19,773 nt of DNA from Spirochaetota bacterium (GCA_023406985.1 JAEXTK010000181.1:1-19773), one strand, 5' to 3'; shown: positions 1 to 7,934, counted from the stretch's first letter. Notes: generated by a model not told the origin, from the sequence alone. Numbers and translations are program-made.

Positions 1-1048
1 CCCGGCGCCTGGGTGGGCCCCCCCCCCCCGGGCGCCCGAGGCCGATGCCCGCGAGCGAGTCGCGTTCGGCCCGCCTGAGCACCGCGAGCGCGCGTGCGTA
101 GTCTTCGGTTTCCCAGGCCGTACGCGCGAGCGCGATCGTGCGTTCCGCGGGAGCGCGGAGCGGCGCGATGAAGCGGGGAATCGCCGGGAAGGGCGGCTTC
201 AGGTCGGCTTTCGCCGGCTCGGCCGGGGCGGATGCCGGCGCCGCGGCAGGCCTCCCGCCGCGCGCTTCCTGCGCCGGACCTGGCGTGACGGCGATCCATC
301 CGGCTTCGGCGCGGAGCGAGGACTCCCCCGCGGGGGCCACGACGACGGCCGGAAGGCGGAAGCCGGGAGCTTGGAGCGCGGTGAGCCTGAACCGAGCGAC
401 GACGCCCCGCGCCCGATCCTCTTCCGAGAGCGCCAAGCTCTCCATGAGCGCGCCCTCCGGCGCGTCGGCCGAGATCGTCGCCTCTCCGGCAGGCCCGCCG
501 GCCATGACGAGCAGGACCTCCGCCGCAACCCCCGCGCGGAGGGTGGACGGCACCCGCTCCCATGCCAGCGAGCGCCGCGGGACGGGAGGACGAGAAACGC
601 CGCCCGGACCGGAGACGCGGATGGTCAAGGGGGGCGTGCTGCCCCGCTTTTCGGGGACTTCCACCCGGAAGGGATCGAACGCGAATTCCCCTTCCTCCGC
701 CACGGAGAAGGTGAACTCGATGGCGGTCCAACGTTCGTCCCGATCGCCGCCGCGGACGAGCCGAGGTTCGCTCCTCACCCGTTCCAGGGTGACGCCGCGG
801 GGCAGGGTCGGCGCGCGAACCTCCGCGCGGGTAGGATCGGGATACTCCACGAGGAGGGTAACGACGAGGGCGGAGTCGACGGAGGGGCGTTCCGGGCTCA
901 CGGTGACGAGCACCGCGAGCGGTTCCTCCGGCCCCGAGCCCCCGGTCGCGGCCCCCTTTTTGCCCGACTGCGCGGGGATCGGTGCGGCGGCGAGCAGGCA
1001 GAGCAGCGCGATGAGTCCGGACCGCGCCCGTGGCGTGCTCGTCCGCAT
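1..1048 (-). CDS. batD: BatD-like membrane/periplasmic protein (partial, C-terminal end beyond the left edge)
   Basis: The reading frame starts at the ATG at 1048 (minus), 2 nt after the batC stop, and stays open to the window edge, giving about 349 residues without a stop. It starts with a signal peptide (MRTSTPRARSGLIALLCLLAAAPIPAQ), followed by beta-rich extracytoplasmic sequence with a pattern typical of BatD (VLVTVSPERPSVDSALVVTLLVEY near residues 45-70, then a second similar module near 165-260). Around residue 295-335 it turns helical and TPR-like (AERTIALARTAWETEDYARALAVL), as expected after the BatD Ig-like part. BatD proteins are oxygen-tolerance-associated proteins that work with BatA/B and MoxR at the cell envelope; the precise role is not settled. 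The last gene of the Bat operon here. Oddity: a run of 12 C (12 G in the coding strand) at 18-29 makes a Gly/Pro stretch very near the edge, so the extreme C-terminal residues seen are unreliable. Confidence 0.75.
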   Translation of the reverse strand, partial: MRTSTPRARSGLIALLCLLAAAPIPAQSGKKGAATGGSGPEEPLAVLVTVSPERPSVDSALVVTLLVEYPDPTRAEVRAPTLPRGVTLERVRSEPRLVRGGDRDERWTAIEFTFSVAEEGEFAFDPFRVEVPEKRGSTPPLTIRVSGPGGVSRPPVPRRSLAWERVPSTLRAGVAAEVLLVMAGGPAGEATISADAPEGALMESLALSEEDRARGVVARFRLTALQAPGFRLPAVVVAPAGESSLRAEAGWIAVTPGPAQEARGGRPAAAPASAPAEPAKADLKPPFPAIPRFIAPLRAPAERTIALARTAWETEDYARALAVLRRAERDSLAGIGLGRPGGGGPPRRR

Positions 1049-1050
1049 CC

Positions 1051-1644
1051 TCAATAATCGGCGGCGGATGAAGAGTCGCCCTTCCATTCCCTGCTCCTCC
1101 AACGATCGCTCTCCTTTTCCCGGATATAATCGAACAGGACCTTCGGTTCGGCGCCCGCCTCGCGCCTGCCGAGCGGAGCCACCGATGTCGCGGATGAGCT
1201 CTTCCGGGAGAGCATGCGCAGGCTCAGCTCCAGATTGCGCTTGGCGTCCTGCCGCGAACCGTCCGTCTCCAGAGCCCGACGGAAATCCGCGGCCGCGCCC
1301 GCGAAGTCCCCTGCCCGATAACGGGCGATCCCGCTGTTGTACCGGGAGCGGAACAACAGCTCGCGGGCGGACGGCAGGGAAGCCGCGGCTTCGGCCGCGG
1401 CGAAGCGCCGGACTGCCGCATCGGTCTCAGCGAGCGAGAGATATACCGACCCGAGGCCGTAATCGGCGTAGGGCGCGACGTTCGGATGGTTCTTGGCGCG
1501 GAGATAGGCCGCGGTCGCCTCCCTGGGCGACCCGCGGGAGGCGAGGATATTGCCTTCCATGACGGCGAGCCGTTCGCGATACATCGTGCAGGAGGCGAGC
1601 AGCGCGGCGCACGCGGAGAGGACCGCCCGGGAATACCGGTTCAT
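1051..1644 (-). CDS. batC: BatC-like TPR lipoprotein
   Basis: A 197-residue protein with a lipoprotein signal peptide (lipobox LASC, Cys19) and tetratricopeptide-like helices over about residues 25-145, for example PYADYGLGSVYLSLAETDAAV and YNSGIARYRAGDFAGAAADF followed by a DAKRNLELSL helix. The C-terminal 50 residues are polar and probably unstructured. BatC family members are small TPR proteins that probably bind partner Bat proteins at the membrane. The ATG at 1644 overlaps the batB stop (ATGA) and has a good Shine-Dalgarno (AGGAGG, 5 nt before the start), so re-initiation or coupled translation is likely. The stop is 2 nt before batD. Position between batB and batD supports the name; TPR sequence alone would not. 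Confidence 0.78.
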   Translation of the reverse strand: MNRYSRAVLSACAALLASCTMYRERLAVMEGNILASRGSPREATAAYLRAKNHPNVAPYADYGLGSVYLSLAETDAAVRRFAAAEAAASLPSARELLFRSRYNSGIARYRAGDFAGAAADFRRALETDGSRQDAKRNLELSLRMLSRKSSSATSVAPLGRREAGAEPKVLFDYIREKESDRWRSREWKGDSSSAADY

Positions 1645-2633
1645 CGTTTCCTCCTGACGCCGTTCTCCGCGAGCTTGGCGGCGGCGAACGCGACGAGGGC
1701 GGCGATGAGGAACAGGTGGCTCCGCGGCATGGCCTCCGTCCGGAAGCCGTCCGCCGCGCCGTGCGAGGAGAAGGCGGCGATCCGCTCCGCGAGGGCGCGG
1801 CCGGCATCGCTGCGGTTGCCGTCCACGTAGAGGCCGGACGTGCGCTCCGCCGCGGCGCGCAGCGGCTCGGCGCGGAGCGCGCTCACGACGGGAGTCCCGT
1901 CGGAGGACCTGAGGACCTCCCCCGCCGAGATCGGTACCGGCGCCCCTTCATCGGTGCCGAGGCCGACCGCGAGGACGCTGACGCCGGCCTTCGCGGCGCG
2001 ATCGGCCGCCGCGTCCAGGGCGCCCGAAAGGGCCTCGCCGTCGGAGAAAAGCACCACGACGCGCCGCGTGGGCACCGTTTCCACGAACGCGGACTGCGCC
2101 GCGTCGAGCAGGCGCTCGAGGTCCGTACCGCCCGCGGTCATCGCGCTCGTGGACGCGGCGTCGAGCAGGGCGAGCACGCTCTCGGTGTCGTCGGTCAAGG
2201 GGACCGCGACCTCGCCGCCGCCCTTGCCGATGGCCACGCCGAATCGGATGCCGGCGGAAGCCTCCACGAGCTCCCTCCCGACCGCGGCGGCCCGCTCCAG
2301 GCGCGAAGGGGCGGTATCCCGCGCGTCCATGCTGCGGGAGAGGTCGAGGGCGAGGACGACGTCCACCCCGCGCCGATACTCGCTCACGAGGCGCTCTCCC
2401 CAGCGGGGACCGGCCAAGGCGAAGACGGCCAGGGTCAGGCTGGAAAGGAAAAAGAGGGTGGAGAGGATATAGCGATTCCGCAAATCCCGGACCAAGGCGT
2501 CGAGCCCTTCGGCTCCGCCCCCGATCAACGCCAGGAGGCCCGAGAGGCGCCGCCCGAAGCGGCGCGGCGCGACGAGGATGGCGGGCGCGAGCAAGATGAG
2601 CAGGAGGAGGTAGCGGGGATGATCGAAGCTCAC
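1641..2633 (-). CDS. batB: BatB-like VWA-domain membrane protein
   Basis: A 330-residue protein with two N-terminal membrane segments (about residues 8-22 and 56-75), a von Willebrand factor A domain (about 90-285) and a C-terminal membrane segment (about 305-320). The VWA metal site (MIDAS) is complete: DLSRS at 97-101, Thr170 in AGGTDL and Asp198 in FSDGE, so metal-dependent ligand binding should be intact. This is the standard layout of Bat VWA proteins, which carry the VWA domain between membrane anchors and are thought to work with the MoxR ATPase. The start is GTG at 2633, inside a GTGA overlap with the batA stop; the stop overlaps batC. It is the shorter-linker, second VWA protein of the operon. 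BatA/BatB naming relies on order, since both are paralogous. Confidence 0.85.
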   Translation of the reverse strand: MSFDHPRYLLLLILLAPAILVAPRRFGRRLSGLLALIGGGAEGLDALVRDLRNRYILSTLFFLSSLTLAVFALAGPRWGERLVSEYRRGVDVVLALDLSRSMDARDTAPSRLERAAAVGRELVEASAGIRFGVAIGKGGGEVAVPLTDDTESVLALLDAASTSAMTAGGTDLERLLDAAQSAFVETVPTRRVVVLFSDGEALSGALDAAADRAAKAGVSVLAVGLGTDEGAPVPISAGEVLRSSDGTPVVSALRAEPLRAAAERTSGLYVDGNRSDAGRALAERIAAFSSHGAADGFRTEAMPRSHLFLIAALVAFAAAKLAENGVRRKR

Positions 2634-3631
2634 AAGAACGCCCCCAAGACCAAGCGGCGGACGGCCCGCGCCGCGACCAGGAGCGCGATGCCCGCGAGGA
2701 TGAAGGGCGCCTGAAGGGTCGTCGTCCTGATGCGGGTGCTCGATCGCGTCGCGGTGGCCTCCGCGGCGTCCAGCCGGGAGAATGCCCTGCCGAAGGCTTC
2801 CGCCGAAGGCGCGGCCACGTAGATCCCGCCGCCCGCGCGGGCGATCGACCGCAGGGCTTCCGGATCGAAGCGGGAATCGAAGACGCCGGTGCGCCGGAGC
2901 TTGCTGGTAGGATCGACGTAGTCGATGGAAACCTCTCCCGCGCCGCCGACGCCGACTACCCAGAGCGTCGCCCCGGAGGCGCGGAGGGCCGCGGCGGCCG
3001 TCGCCGGATGGACCGCGCCGGCGTTGTTCTCGCCGTCGGTGATGAGGACCGCCGCCTTCCGGACGGCGCGCGAGGACCGCAGGTGGAGGGCCGCGACCGA
3101 GAGCCCGAGGCCGAGGGCCGTGCCGTCGCCGAGTTCCGCGACCGCGAGGGAATCGAGGCGACGGAGGAGGGCGCGCCGGTCCACGGTGGGCGGCACGAGG
3201 AGGGCCGCGTCGCCGCCGACCGCCACGAGGCCGACGGCGTCGGCCCCCCGGTTCACCGCGAATTCCCGCACGAGCCTTCGGGCGGCGTCGAAACGGCTCG
3301 CCCCGGCCATGTCGCGGGCGGACATGCTCGGGCTCGCGTCCACGATGAACAGGACGTCCGCGCCGCGCTCCAGCCAGACCGTCTCGGTGGTGAGGGAGAC
3401 CGGACCCGCGGCGGCTATGGCGAGGGAAAGGGCGCCGAGGATCTCGGCGGCGCGGAGGAGCCGGACGACCAGCTCGGCGCCGACCGGCGGCTCGAACGAG
3501 GCGCCGCCCGGCGGCCCCAGGGGGATCTCGATGGCCGCGGCGCTCCTGAGGATCCGCGAGACGACGTACGCGGCGGCGAGCGCGAGCACGGAGAAGACGA
3601 GCAGGAACGGCCGTTCGAAGCTCAGCGTCAT
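2630..3631 (-). CDS. batA: BatA-like VWA-domain membrane protein
   Basis: A 333-residue protein, paralogue of the next gene. Membrane segments at about residues 8-26, 62-77 and 308-325 flank a VWA domain (about 90-290). The MIDAS residues are present: DASPS at 98-102, Thr171 in GDGTALG and Asp199 in the ITDGENN strand. The sequence after it (GEVSIDYVDPTSKLRRTGVFDSRFDPEALRSIA) fits the Bat family pattern in which a segment resembling DYVDP/DEETL precedes the last helix of the VWA fold. The ATG at 3631 overlaps the stop of the upstream membrane-protein gene (ATGA) and its own stop overlaps batB (GTGA). Probable role: membrane-anchored adaptor remodelled by MoxR, in envelope or oxidative-stress physiology; substrate unknown. 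Confidence 0.85.
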   Translation of the reverse strand: MTLSFERPFLLVFSVLALAAAYVVSRILRSAAAIEIPLGPPGGASFEPPVGAELVVRLLRAAEILGALSLAIAAAGPVSLTTETVWLERGADVLFIVDASPSMSARDMAGASRFDAARRLVREFAVNRGADAVGLVAVGGDAALLVPPTVDRRALLRRLDSLAVAELGDGTALGLGLSVAALHLRSSRAVRKAAVLITDGENNAGAVHPATAAAALRASGATLWVVGVGGAGEVSIDYVDPTSKLRRTGVFDSRFDPEALRSIARAGGGIYVAAPSAEAFGRAFSRLDAAEATATRSSTRIRTTTLQAPFILAGIALLVAARAVRRLVLGAFL

Positions 3632-4671
3632 GGGGCAGCCCCCGCTCCGGCAGCGTCGGCGGCCGCGCTCCGCGAAAGCGTCCGGCGCCGGGTGAAATTC
3701 GCCTCCGAGGCGGCCTCTACCCGCTCCACGAGGGCGACGACCTCTTCCAGGGCCGAGCCGAGCTCGGCGCGGCTCGCCGCGGCGCCGCCGAACCGCACGG
3801 CGTCTCCCCAGCGGAAGAGCCGTTCCAGGAAGGCGCCGTCGAGGGTCTCCAGCCTGACGTAGACGTTTTCCCGGGAAGGCGGCAGCCGCGGACCGCGGGC
3901 TAGGGCCTCGGGGAACTCGCGGGGGGTCAGCGCGAGGCAGTTGACCCCGGTCCGATACGAAAGGTAGCTCCGCAACTCGGAGAAGAGGATCGAAAGGAAT
4001 TCCACCGGATTCATCGCCGCCAGGTTATCCGCGAGCCGCGTCGCGACGCGGCGCATCGAGCGCGCCACGAGGCCTCTCCGGCGCCGCTCCAAGGCCTCGC
4101 GGAGAAGGGCCGGGCCGCGGAGAAAGAGGAACGCGCCCAACAGGGCCGCCGCGGCGAGGATCAAGACGGCGGCGTACAGGAGGACCGCGGTGCCCGGCGC
4201 CGCGAGGGGCGCGGCCGGCGGAGCCAGCTCCGCGGTACCGCCCTCGGCCTCCAGGATCGACGCGATCGGCGCGACGAGCCCCGAAAGGACGACGCCGCCC
4301 GCCTCGATCCGGGGCAGCTCCACGAGGCCCGGAGCGTAGGCGGCGAAATCCACCAGGGCCCGCCAACCGCCTTCCGCGCGTTGCAGTTCCACCCGGAGCA
4401 CCACCGCGTCTTTGGAACGCGGGAGCCGCTCCGCGACCTCTATCGCCAGGGGCGCGGCGAGGCCGGCCGCCGAGGCGTCCAGGGGTACGATGAGCCGCGC
4501 CCGGTCGCCGACGTACACGGTCTGCGGCACGAGCACGGGCTCCGCTCGCCCGCCTCCGGCCGTTTCCGCCGAACCCGCGGCGCACGCGATAGCGGCCAAG
4601 GCGAGCGTGAGGATCGTGGAACGGAGCCCGCCCGACGCGACGCGGATCGGTCGCGACCGCCGCGCCTTCAC
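3628..4671 (-). CDS. Bat-operon membrane protein with DUF4381-like layout
   Basis: A 347-residue protein lying where spirochaete and proteobacterial Bat operons often carry a DUF4381-type gene. It has an N-terminal hydrophobic signal (about 17-33; Cys30 in AAIAC could be a lipidation site), an extracytoplasmic beta-rich part (about 45-140), one strong membrane helix (about 161-184, GTAVLLYAAVLILAAAALLGAF) and an Arg-rich cytoplasmic tail with a conserved-looking helical block (MNPVEFLSILFSELRSYLSYRTG, near 220-242). I chose the GTG at 4671: it overlaps the DUF58 stop (GTGA), has AAGGAG 6 nt upstream and puts the signal peptide at the N-terminus. A longer frame runs to 4809 but that part is Arg-rich and lies inside the DUF58 gene. 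Role inferred from context only: a membrane partner for BatA/BatB. Confidence 0.72.
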   Translation of the reverse strand: MKARRSRPIRVASGGLRSTILTLALAAIACAAGSAETAGGGRAEPVLVPQTVYVGDRARLIVPLDASAAGLAAPLAIEVAERLPRSKDAVVLRVELQRAEGGWRALVDFAAYAPGLVELPRIEAGGVVLSGLVAPIASILEAEGGTAELAPPAAPLAAPGTAVLLYAAVLILAAAALLGAFLFLRGPALLREALERRRRGLVARSMRRVATRLADNLAAMNPVEFLSILFSELRSYLSYRTGVNCLALTPREFPEALARGPRLPPSRENVYVRLETLDGAFLERLFRWGDAVRFGGAAASRAELGSALEEVVALVERVEAASEANFTRRRTLSRSAAADAAGAGAAP

Positions 4672-5540
4672 GCGCGGCTCCTTGAGCCGAAGAAGCGGGA
4701 GAGGGCCACGACGGGATCGTCTCCGGTGGAAAGCTCGAGCCAGCCGACGCCGCGCCGGCTGCAGGCGGTCCGCCACGCGGCGCCGCGGTCCGCGTGCCAA
4801 TCCCTCCACGCCGCGCGGAAGGAGGCGAAACCCGTCGGCGATCGGAGTTCGATGCCCGTCTCGGGGTCCCGCATGAAGACGAGGCCGGCGTCCGGCATCG
4901 ACTCGTCGACGGGGTCGGTGATCCGGATCGCCACGACGTCGTGGCGCCGGGAGAGCGTGCCGAGGTCCGCCTCCCAGTCGGCGCAGAGGAAGTCGGAAAT
5001 CACGACCACCAGGCTGCGCCGTTTGAGGAGCCGGGCGGCCCCGACGAGGGCACGGGCCAGGCTGCTCCCGCGCCCGAGCGGCCGGGCCTCCAGGGCCGCG
5101 TCCACGATCGCCATGGCGTGGGGCCGGCCCTTGCGCGGCGGGAATACGCGGCCGAGCTCCTCGTCGAAGAAGGCGGCGCCGATGCGCTCGCCCGCCCGCT
5201 CCGCGGAGAGGGTCACGAGGGCGGTCGCGAGGATCGACTGGTCGCGCCGGCTCACCTCGCCGCCGCCCGAGCTCATGGACGCGGAGACGTCCAGCACGAT
5301 GAAGACGGTGAGCTCGCGCTCTTCCCGATACAGCTTCACGAAGGGGGCCCCGAACCGCGCGCTCACGTTCCAGTCTATGGAACGGACGTCGTCGCCGCGT
5401 TCGTATCGCCGTACCTCATCGAACTCGATGCCCTGCCCCTTGAAGACGGAACGGTAGTCGCCCGAAAGGAGTTCGTCGGCGAGCTCTTCGGCTATGAGGT
5501 GGAAGGTGGAGATGCGTTCGAGGAGGGCGCGGCGGTCCAC
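4668..5540 (-). CDS. DUF58 family protein
   Basis: A 290-residue DUF58 protein. The family signature is clear: GDYRSVFKGQGIEFDEVR (residues 28-45), YERGDDVRSIDWNVSARFG (46-64) and FVKLYREERELTVFIVLDVSASM (67-89). The last part forms the first strand of a VWA-like fold with DVSAS at 84-88, and SLVVVISDF further on gives the second acidic strand. DUF58 proteins accompany MoxR ATPases in nearly all MoxR operons and are presumed VWA-type substrates or adaptors; the biochemical function is unknown. The start is GTG at 5540, 11 nt after moxR, with only a weak Shine-Dalgarno, so expression probably depends on translation of moxR. The stop overlaps the next gene (GTGA). Confidence 0.9.
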   Translation of the reverse strand: MDRRALLERISTFHLIAEELADELLSGDYRSVFKGQGIEFDEVRRYERGDDVRSIDWNVSARFGAPFVKLYREERELTVFIVLDVSASMSSGGGEVSRRDQSILATALVTLSAERAGERIGAAFFDEELGRVFPPRKGRPHAMAIVDAALEARPLGRGSSLARALVGAARLLKRRSLVVVISDFLCADWEADLGTLSRRHDVVAIRITDPVDESMPDAGLVFMRDPETGIELRSPTGFASFRAAWRDWHADRGAAWRTACSRRGVGWLELSTGDDPVVALSRFFGSRSRA

Positions 5541-5551
5541 GGGGATGCCCG

Positions 5552-6535
5552 CTACGGCACCGGGACGAAGGCCAGGACCCGCTCGATCACCGCGTCCGCG
5601 TCCAGGCCGTCGGCCTCGGCCTCGTACGAAAGCACCACGCGGTGCCGCAACACGGCGGGAGCGGCGGCCTTCACGTCCTCGGGCGTCGCGAAGTTTCGGC
5701 CGGCGAATAGGGCGCGCACGCGGGCGCAGCGGAACAAGGCGAGCGACGCGCGCGGCGAAGCTCCGAAGGAGATATAGCGGTAGAGGTCCTCTCGGGCTCC
5801 CCGCTTCCGATCGTCCGCGGGCCGCGTGGCCGCGACCACCGACACGAGGTATTCCACGACCCGCTCGTCCACCCGCACCGAGTCGGCGGCGGCCGACAAG
5901 GAGCGCAGGGCCGCGGAGTCCAGGATGGGGGCGACCGGAACGGCCGCAGCGCTCGAGGAGGCGAAGCGGACGATGCGGGCCTCCTCTTCCCGCGAGGGAT
6001 AGGGAATGGACAGCTTGAGCAGGAATCGGTCGAGTTCGGCCTCGGGCAAGGCGTAGGTCCCCTCGTGCTCGATGGGGTTCTGCGTGGCCAGCACGAAGAA
6101 GGGATCGGGCAGGGGGTGGCTCTCGTCGCCGATGGTCACCTGGCGTTCTTCCATCGCCTCCAGCAGCGCGGACTGGACCTTGGCGGGGGCCCGGTTGATC
6201 TCATCGGCCAGGATCACGTTGGCGAAAACCGGCCCGCGGCGGACCGAAAAGGCTCCCGTGGCCTGTTCCCATACGAGGGTCCCCGTGAGGTCGGCGGGGA
6301 GCAGATCCGGCGTGAACTGGACCCGTTTGAAGGTGAGGCCCGTGAGGTCCGCGAGGGTTTTCACCGCGAGCGTCTTGGCGAGGCCGGGGACGCCTTCCAG
6401 GAGCGCATGCCCGCCCGCTATGAGGGCAGTCAGCAGCCCGTCCACCATCTCGCGTTGGCCGACCACCCGTTTTGCCAGTTCCGTTCGGCACGCGTCGATT
6501 GTGGCGGACGCCTCCGATATCCTGTCTCGATCCAT
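5552..6535 (-). CDS. MoxR family AAA+ ATPase
   Basis: A 327-residue AAA+ ATPase of the MoxR family. Seen motifs: Walker A GVPGLAKT (48-55), family signature RVQFTPDLLPADLTGT (71-86), Walker B LADEINRAP (109-117), sensor 1 ATQNP (150-154) and the EGTYALPEAELDRFL arginine-finger region (158-172), followed by the C-terminal helical lid ending near YEAEADGLDADAVI. It is full length for the family. MoxR ATPases use ATP to remodel VWA-domain partner proteins; the partners here should be DUF58, BatA and BatB, encoded directly downstream. It is the first gene of the operon. The ATG at 6535 has no Shine-Dalgarno; instead a near-consensus -10 box lies 6 nt upstream, predicting a leaderless mRNA. Confidence 0.95.
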   Translation of the reverse strand: MDRDRISEASATIDACRTELAKRVVGQREMVDGLLTALIAGGHALLEGVPGLAKTLAVKTLADLTGLTFKRVQFTPDLLPADLTGTLVWEQATGAFSVRRGPVFANVILADEINRAPAKVQSALLEAMEERQVTIGDESHPLPDPFFVLATQNPIEHEGTYALPEAELDRFLLKLSIPYPSREEEARIVRFASSSAAAVPVAPILDSAALRSLSAAADSVRVDERVVEYLVSVVAATRPADDRKRGAREDLYRYISFGASPRASLALFRCARVRALFAGRNFATPEDVKAAAPAVLRHRVVLSYEAEADGLDADAVIERVLAFVPVP

Positions 6536-6541
6536 AGAGGC

Positions 6542-6570
6542 ATTCTAACCGCGCGAAAAGGTCCTGGCAA
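6542..6570 (-). promoter_or_regulatory. Promoter of the moxR-bat operon (leaderless)
   Basis: On the minus strand, -35 TTGCCA (6570-6565), 17 nt spacer, -10 TAGAAT (6547-6542), then 6 nt to the ATG at 6535. Both boxes match 5 of 6 sigma-70 consensus bases with ideal spacing. With a start point 7 nt after the -10 the first transcribed base would be the A of the start codon. No Shine-Dalgarno is seen, consistent with leaderless initiation. Confidence 0.7.
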
Positions 6571-6572
6571 TA

Positions 6573-6602
6573 TTGACAGCGCCTGACCCGCCCGCGTACC
6601 TT
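6573..6602 (+). promoter_or_regulatory. Promoter of the aminotransferase gene (leaderless)
   Basis: A perfect -35 TTGACA (6573-6578), 18 nt spacer and a weaker -10 TACCTT (6597-6602), then 6 nt to the ATG at 6609. The arrangement mirrors the moxR promoter; the two -35 boxes are back to back and separated by only 2 bp. No Shine-Dalgarno precedes the ATG. Confidence 0.6.
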
Positions 6603-6608
6603 TCGCTC

Positions 6609-7907
6609 ATGAATGCCCTCGCCCTCGAACTGAATGCCGCACTTGACGGCACCGTCGCCGGCAGGCTCCTCTCGAGCCTCGGCAAGCGTCTCTATTTCCC
6701 TAAGGGGATCATCGCTCAGTCCGCCGAGGCGAAAAAGCTCGCACACAAGGCGAACGCGACGATAGGCATGGCGTACGAGGGAGGACGACCCCTCATCCTT
6801 TCGGCGATAGCCGATGGTATGCCGACGCTTTCCGCCGCCGAAGCGGTGACGTACGCGCCGACCGCCGGCGTGGAGCAGGCCCGGACCGCGTGGCGAGATG
6901 CGATGGTCAAGAAGAATCCTTCCATCGATCCCGCCAAGATGTCGCTTCCGGTGGTGGTACCGGGGCTCACGGCCGGCATCACCTACGTCGCCGACCTCTT
7001 CCTGGACGAAGGCGGGACCATCCTCCTGAGCGACCCGTGCTGGGACAACTACGGCCTCATCTTCGGCGATCGGACCGGGGCGAACATCGTGGAGATTCCC
7101 TTCTTCGGCTCGGGCCATGGCCTCAACGTGACGGACGGGATCAGGACCGCGATGAAGGCCGCCGCGAAGTCGGGCGCCGTCCGCATCGTCCTCAACTTCC
7201 CCCAGAACCCCTCGGGTTACTCGGTGACCTCCGCCGAAGCCGAAGCCCTCTTCTCCCTCATCCGCGAAATCGCCGAAGGCGGAGCCGACGTGCTCGTGGT
7301 CTGCGACGACGCGTATTTCGGCCTCAATTACGAGAACGACATCTATCCGGAATCCCTCTTCGGCCGCTTGGCGAGCCTCCACGAACGGGTCCTGGCCGTC
7401 AAGATCGACGGACCGACCAAGGAGGACTACGTGTGGGGCCTCCGCATGGGCTTCGTCACCTTCGGTTCGGCGGGCCTCGGCGAGGCCGCCTACGAGGCGC
7501 TCGTCAAGAAGCTCATGGGCGCGATCCGGTCTTCGGTCTCCTGCGCCAATACCCCGGCCCAGTACCTCATGCTCAAGACCATGGCCGATCCGCGCACGGA
7601 ATCGGAGAAGGCCCACAACCGGGCCCTGCTCCAGAAGCGCTACGAGACGGTCAAGGCGTTCCTCGCGCAGAACCCCGCCCACCCGAAGCTCACGCCCCTT
7701 CCCTTCAACTCGGGCTATTTCATGAGTTTCCGTTGCGCGTCCGGCGGCGCGGAGGCGATCCGGCAGACCCTACTCAAGGACCATGGGATCGGCACCATCG
7801 CGCTCGGAGACAAGTACCTCAGGGTCGCGTTCGCGAGCGTGGACGCCGACCGGCTCACCGAGATCTACCGCACGATCTACGAGGTGGCCGCGACTTTCGC
7901 GAAGTGA
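6609..7907 (+). CDS. Fold-type I PLP-dependent aminotransferase (class I/II)
   Basis: A 432-residue aminotransferase. Seen motifs: GLTAGITYVADLFLDEGGT, the cofactor-binding region before the aromatic SDPCWDNY (141-148), NFPQNPSG (196-203, with the Asn that contacts PLP), CDDAYFGL (232-239, Asp/Tyr contacting the ring) and the Schiff-base lysine Lys271 in IDGPTKEDYVWGLRMGF; Arg near YLRVAF at the C-terminus would bind the substrate carboxylate. The family converts an amino acid plus a 2-oxo acid; the substrate cannot be told from these motifs, though aspartate/aromatic-type enzymes share them. The ATG at 6609 is preferred because the promoter lies immediately upstream; a TTG 36 nt further upstream is part of the -35 box. 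It is monocistronic and divergent from moxR. The following 84 bp to the next convergent gene contain GC-rich hairpins. Confidence 0.88.
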   Translation: MNALALELNAALDGTVAGRLLSSLGKRLYFPKGIIAQSAEAKKLAHKANATIGMAYEGGRPLILSAIADGMPTLSAAEAVTYAPTAGVEQARTAWRDAMVKKNPSIDPAKMSLPVVVPGLTAGITYVADLFLDEGGTILLSDPCWDNYGLIFGDRTGANIVEIPFFGSGHGLNVTDGIRTAMKAAAKSGAVRIVLNFPQNPSGYSVTSAEAEALFSLIREIAEGGADVLVVCDDAYFGLNYENDIYPESLFGRLASLHERVLAVKIDGPTKEDYVWGLRMGFVTFGSAGLGEAAYEALVKKLMGAIRSSVSCANTPAQYLMLKTMADPRTESEKAHNRALLQKRYETVKAFLAQNPAHPKLTPLPFNSGYFMSFRCASGGAEAIRQTLLKDHGIGTIALGDKYLRVAFASVDADRLTEIYRTIYEVAATFAK

Positions 7908-7913
7908 ACCGGA

Positions 7914-7934
7914 GCGCGCCGCGGAGCGGCGCGC
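7914..7934. repeat. GC-rich inverted repeat after the aminotransferase gene
   Basis: Perfect 9-bp arms GCGCGCCGC / GCGGCGCGC around a 3-nt loop (GGA), 7 nt after the aminotransferase stop and between convergent genes. There is no T tract, so it is at best an atypical or Rho-assisted terminator or an RNA-stabilising 3' hairpin. Confidence 0.5.

Noticed and set aside
138..1562. 474-codon plus-strand open frame over batD and batC
   Set aside because: Arg/Ser/Pro-rich composition without domains; the minus-strand frames give recognisable Bat proteins with operon spacing.
1716..2714. Plus-strand 332-codon frame opposite batB, with similar antisense frames through the Bat operon
   Set aside because: Low-complexity Arg/Gly/Glu-rich translations typical of antisense frames in GC-rich DNA.
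4672..4809. N-terminal extension of the DUF4381-like protein into the DUF58 gene
   Set aside because: Arg-rich shadow of DUF58 coding; the GTG at 4671 has a Shine-Dalgarno and exposes a signal peptide.
6573..6608. TTG start 36 nt upstream for the aminotransferase
   Set aside because: That TTG is the first half of a perfect TTGACA -35 box, and the extension has no ribosome binding site.
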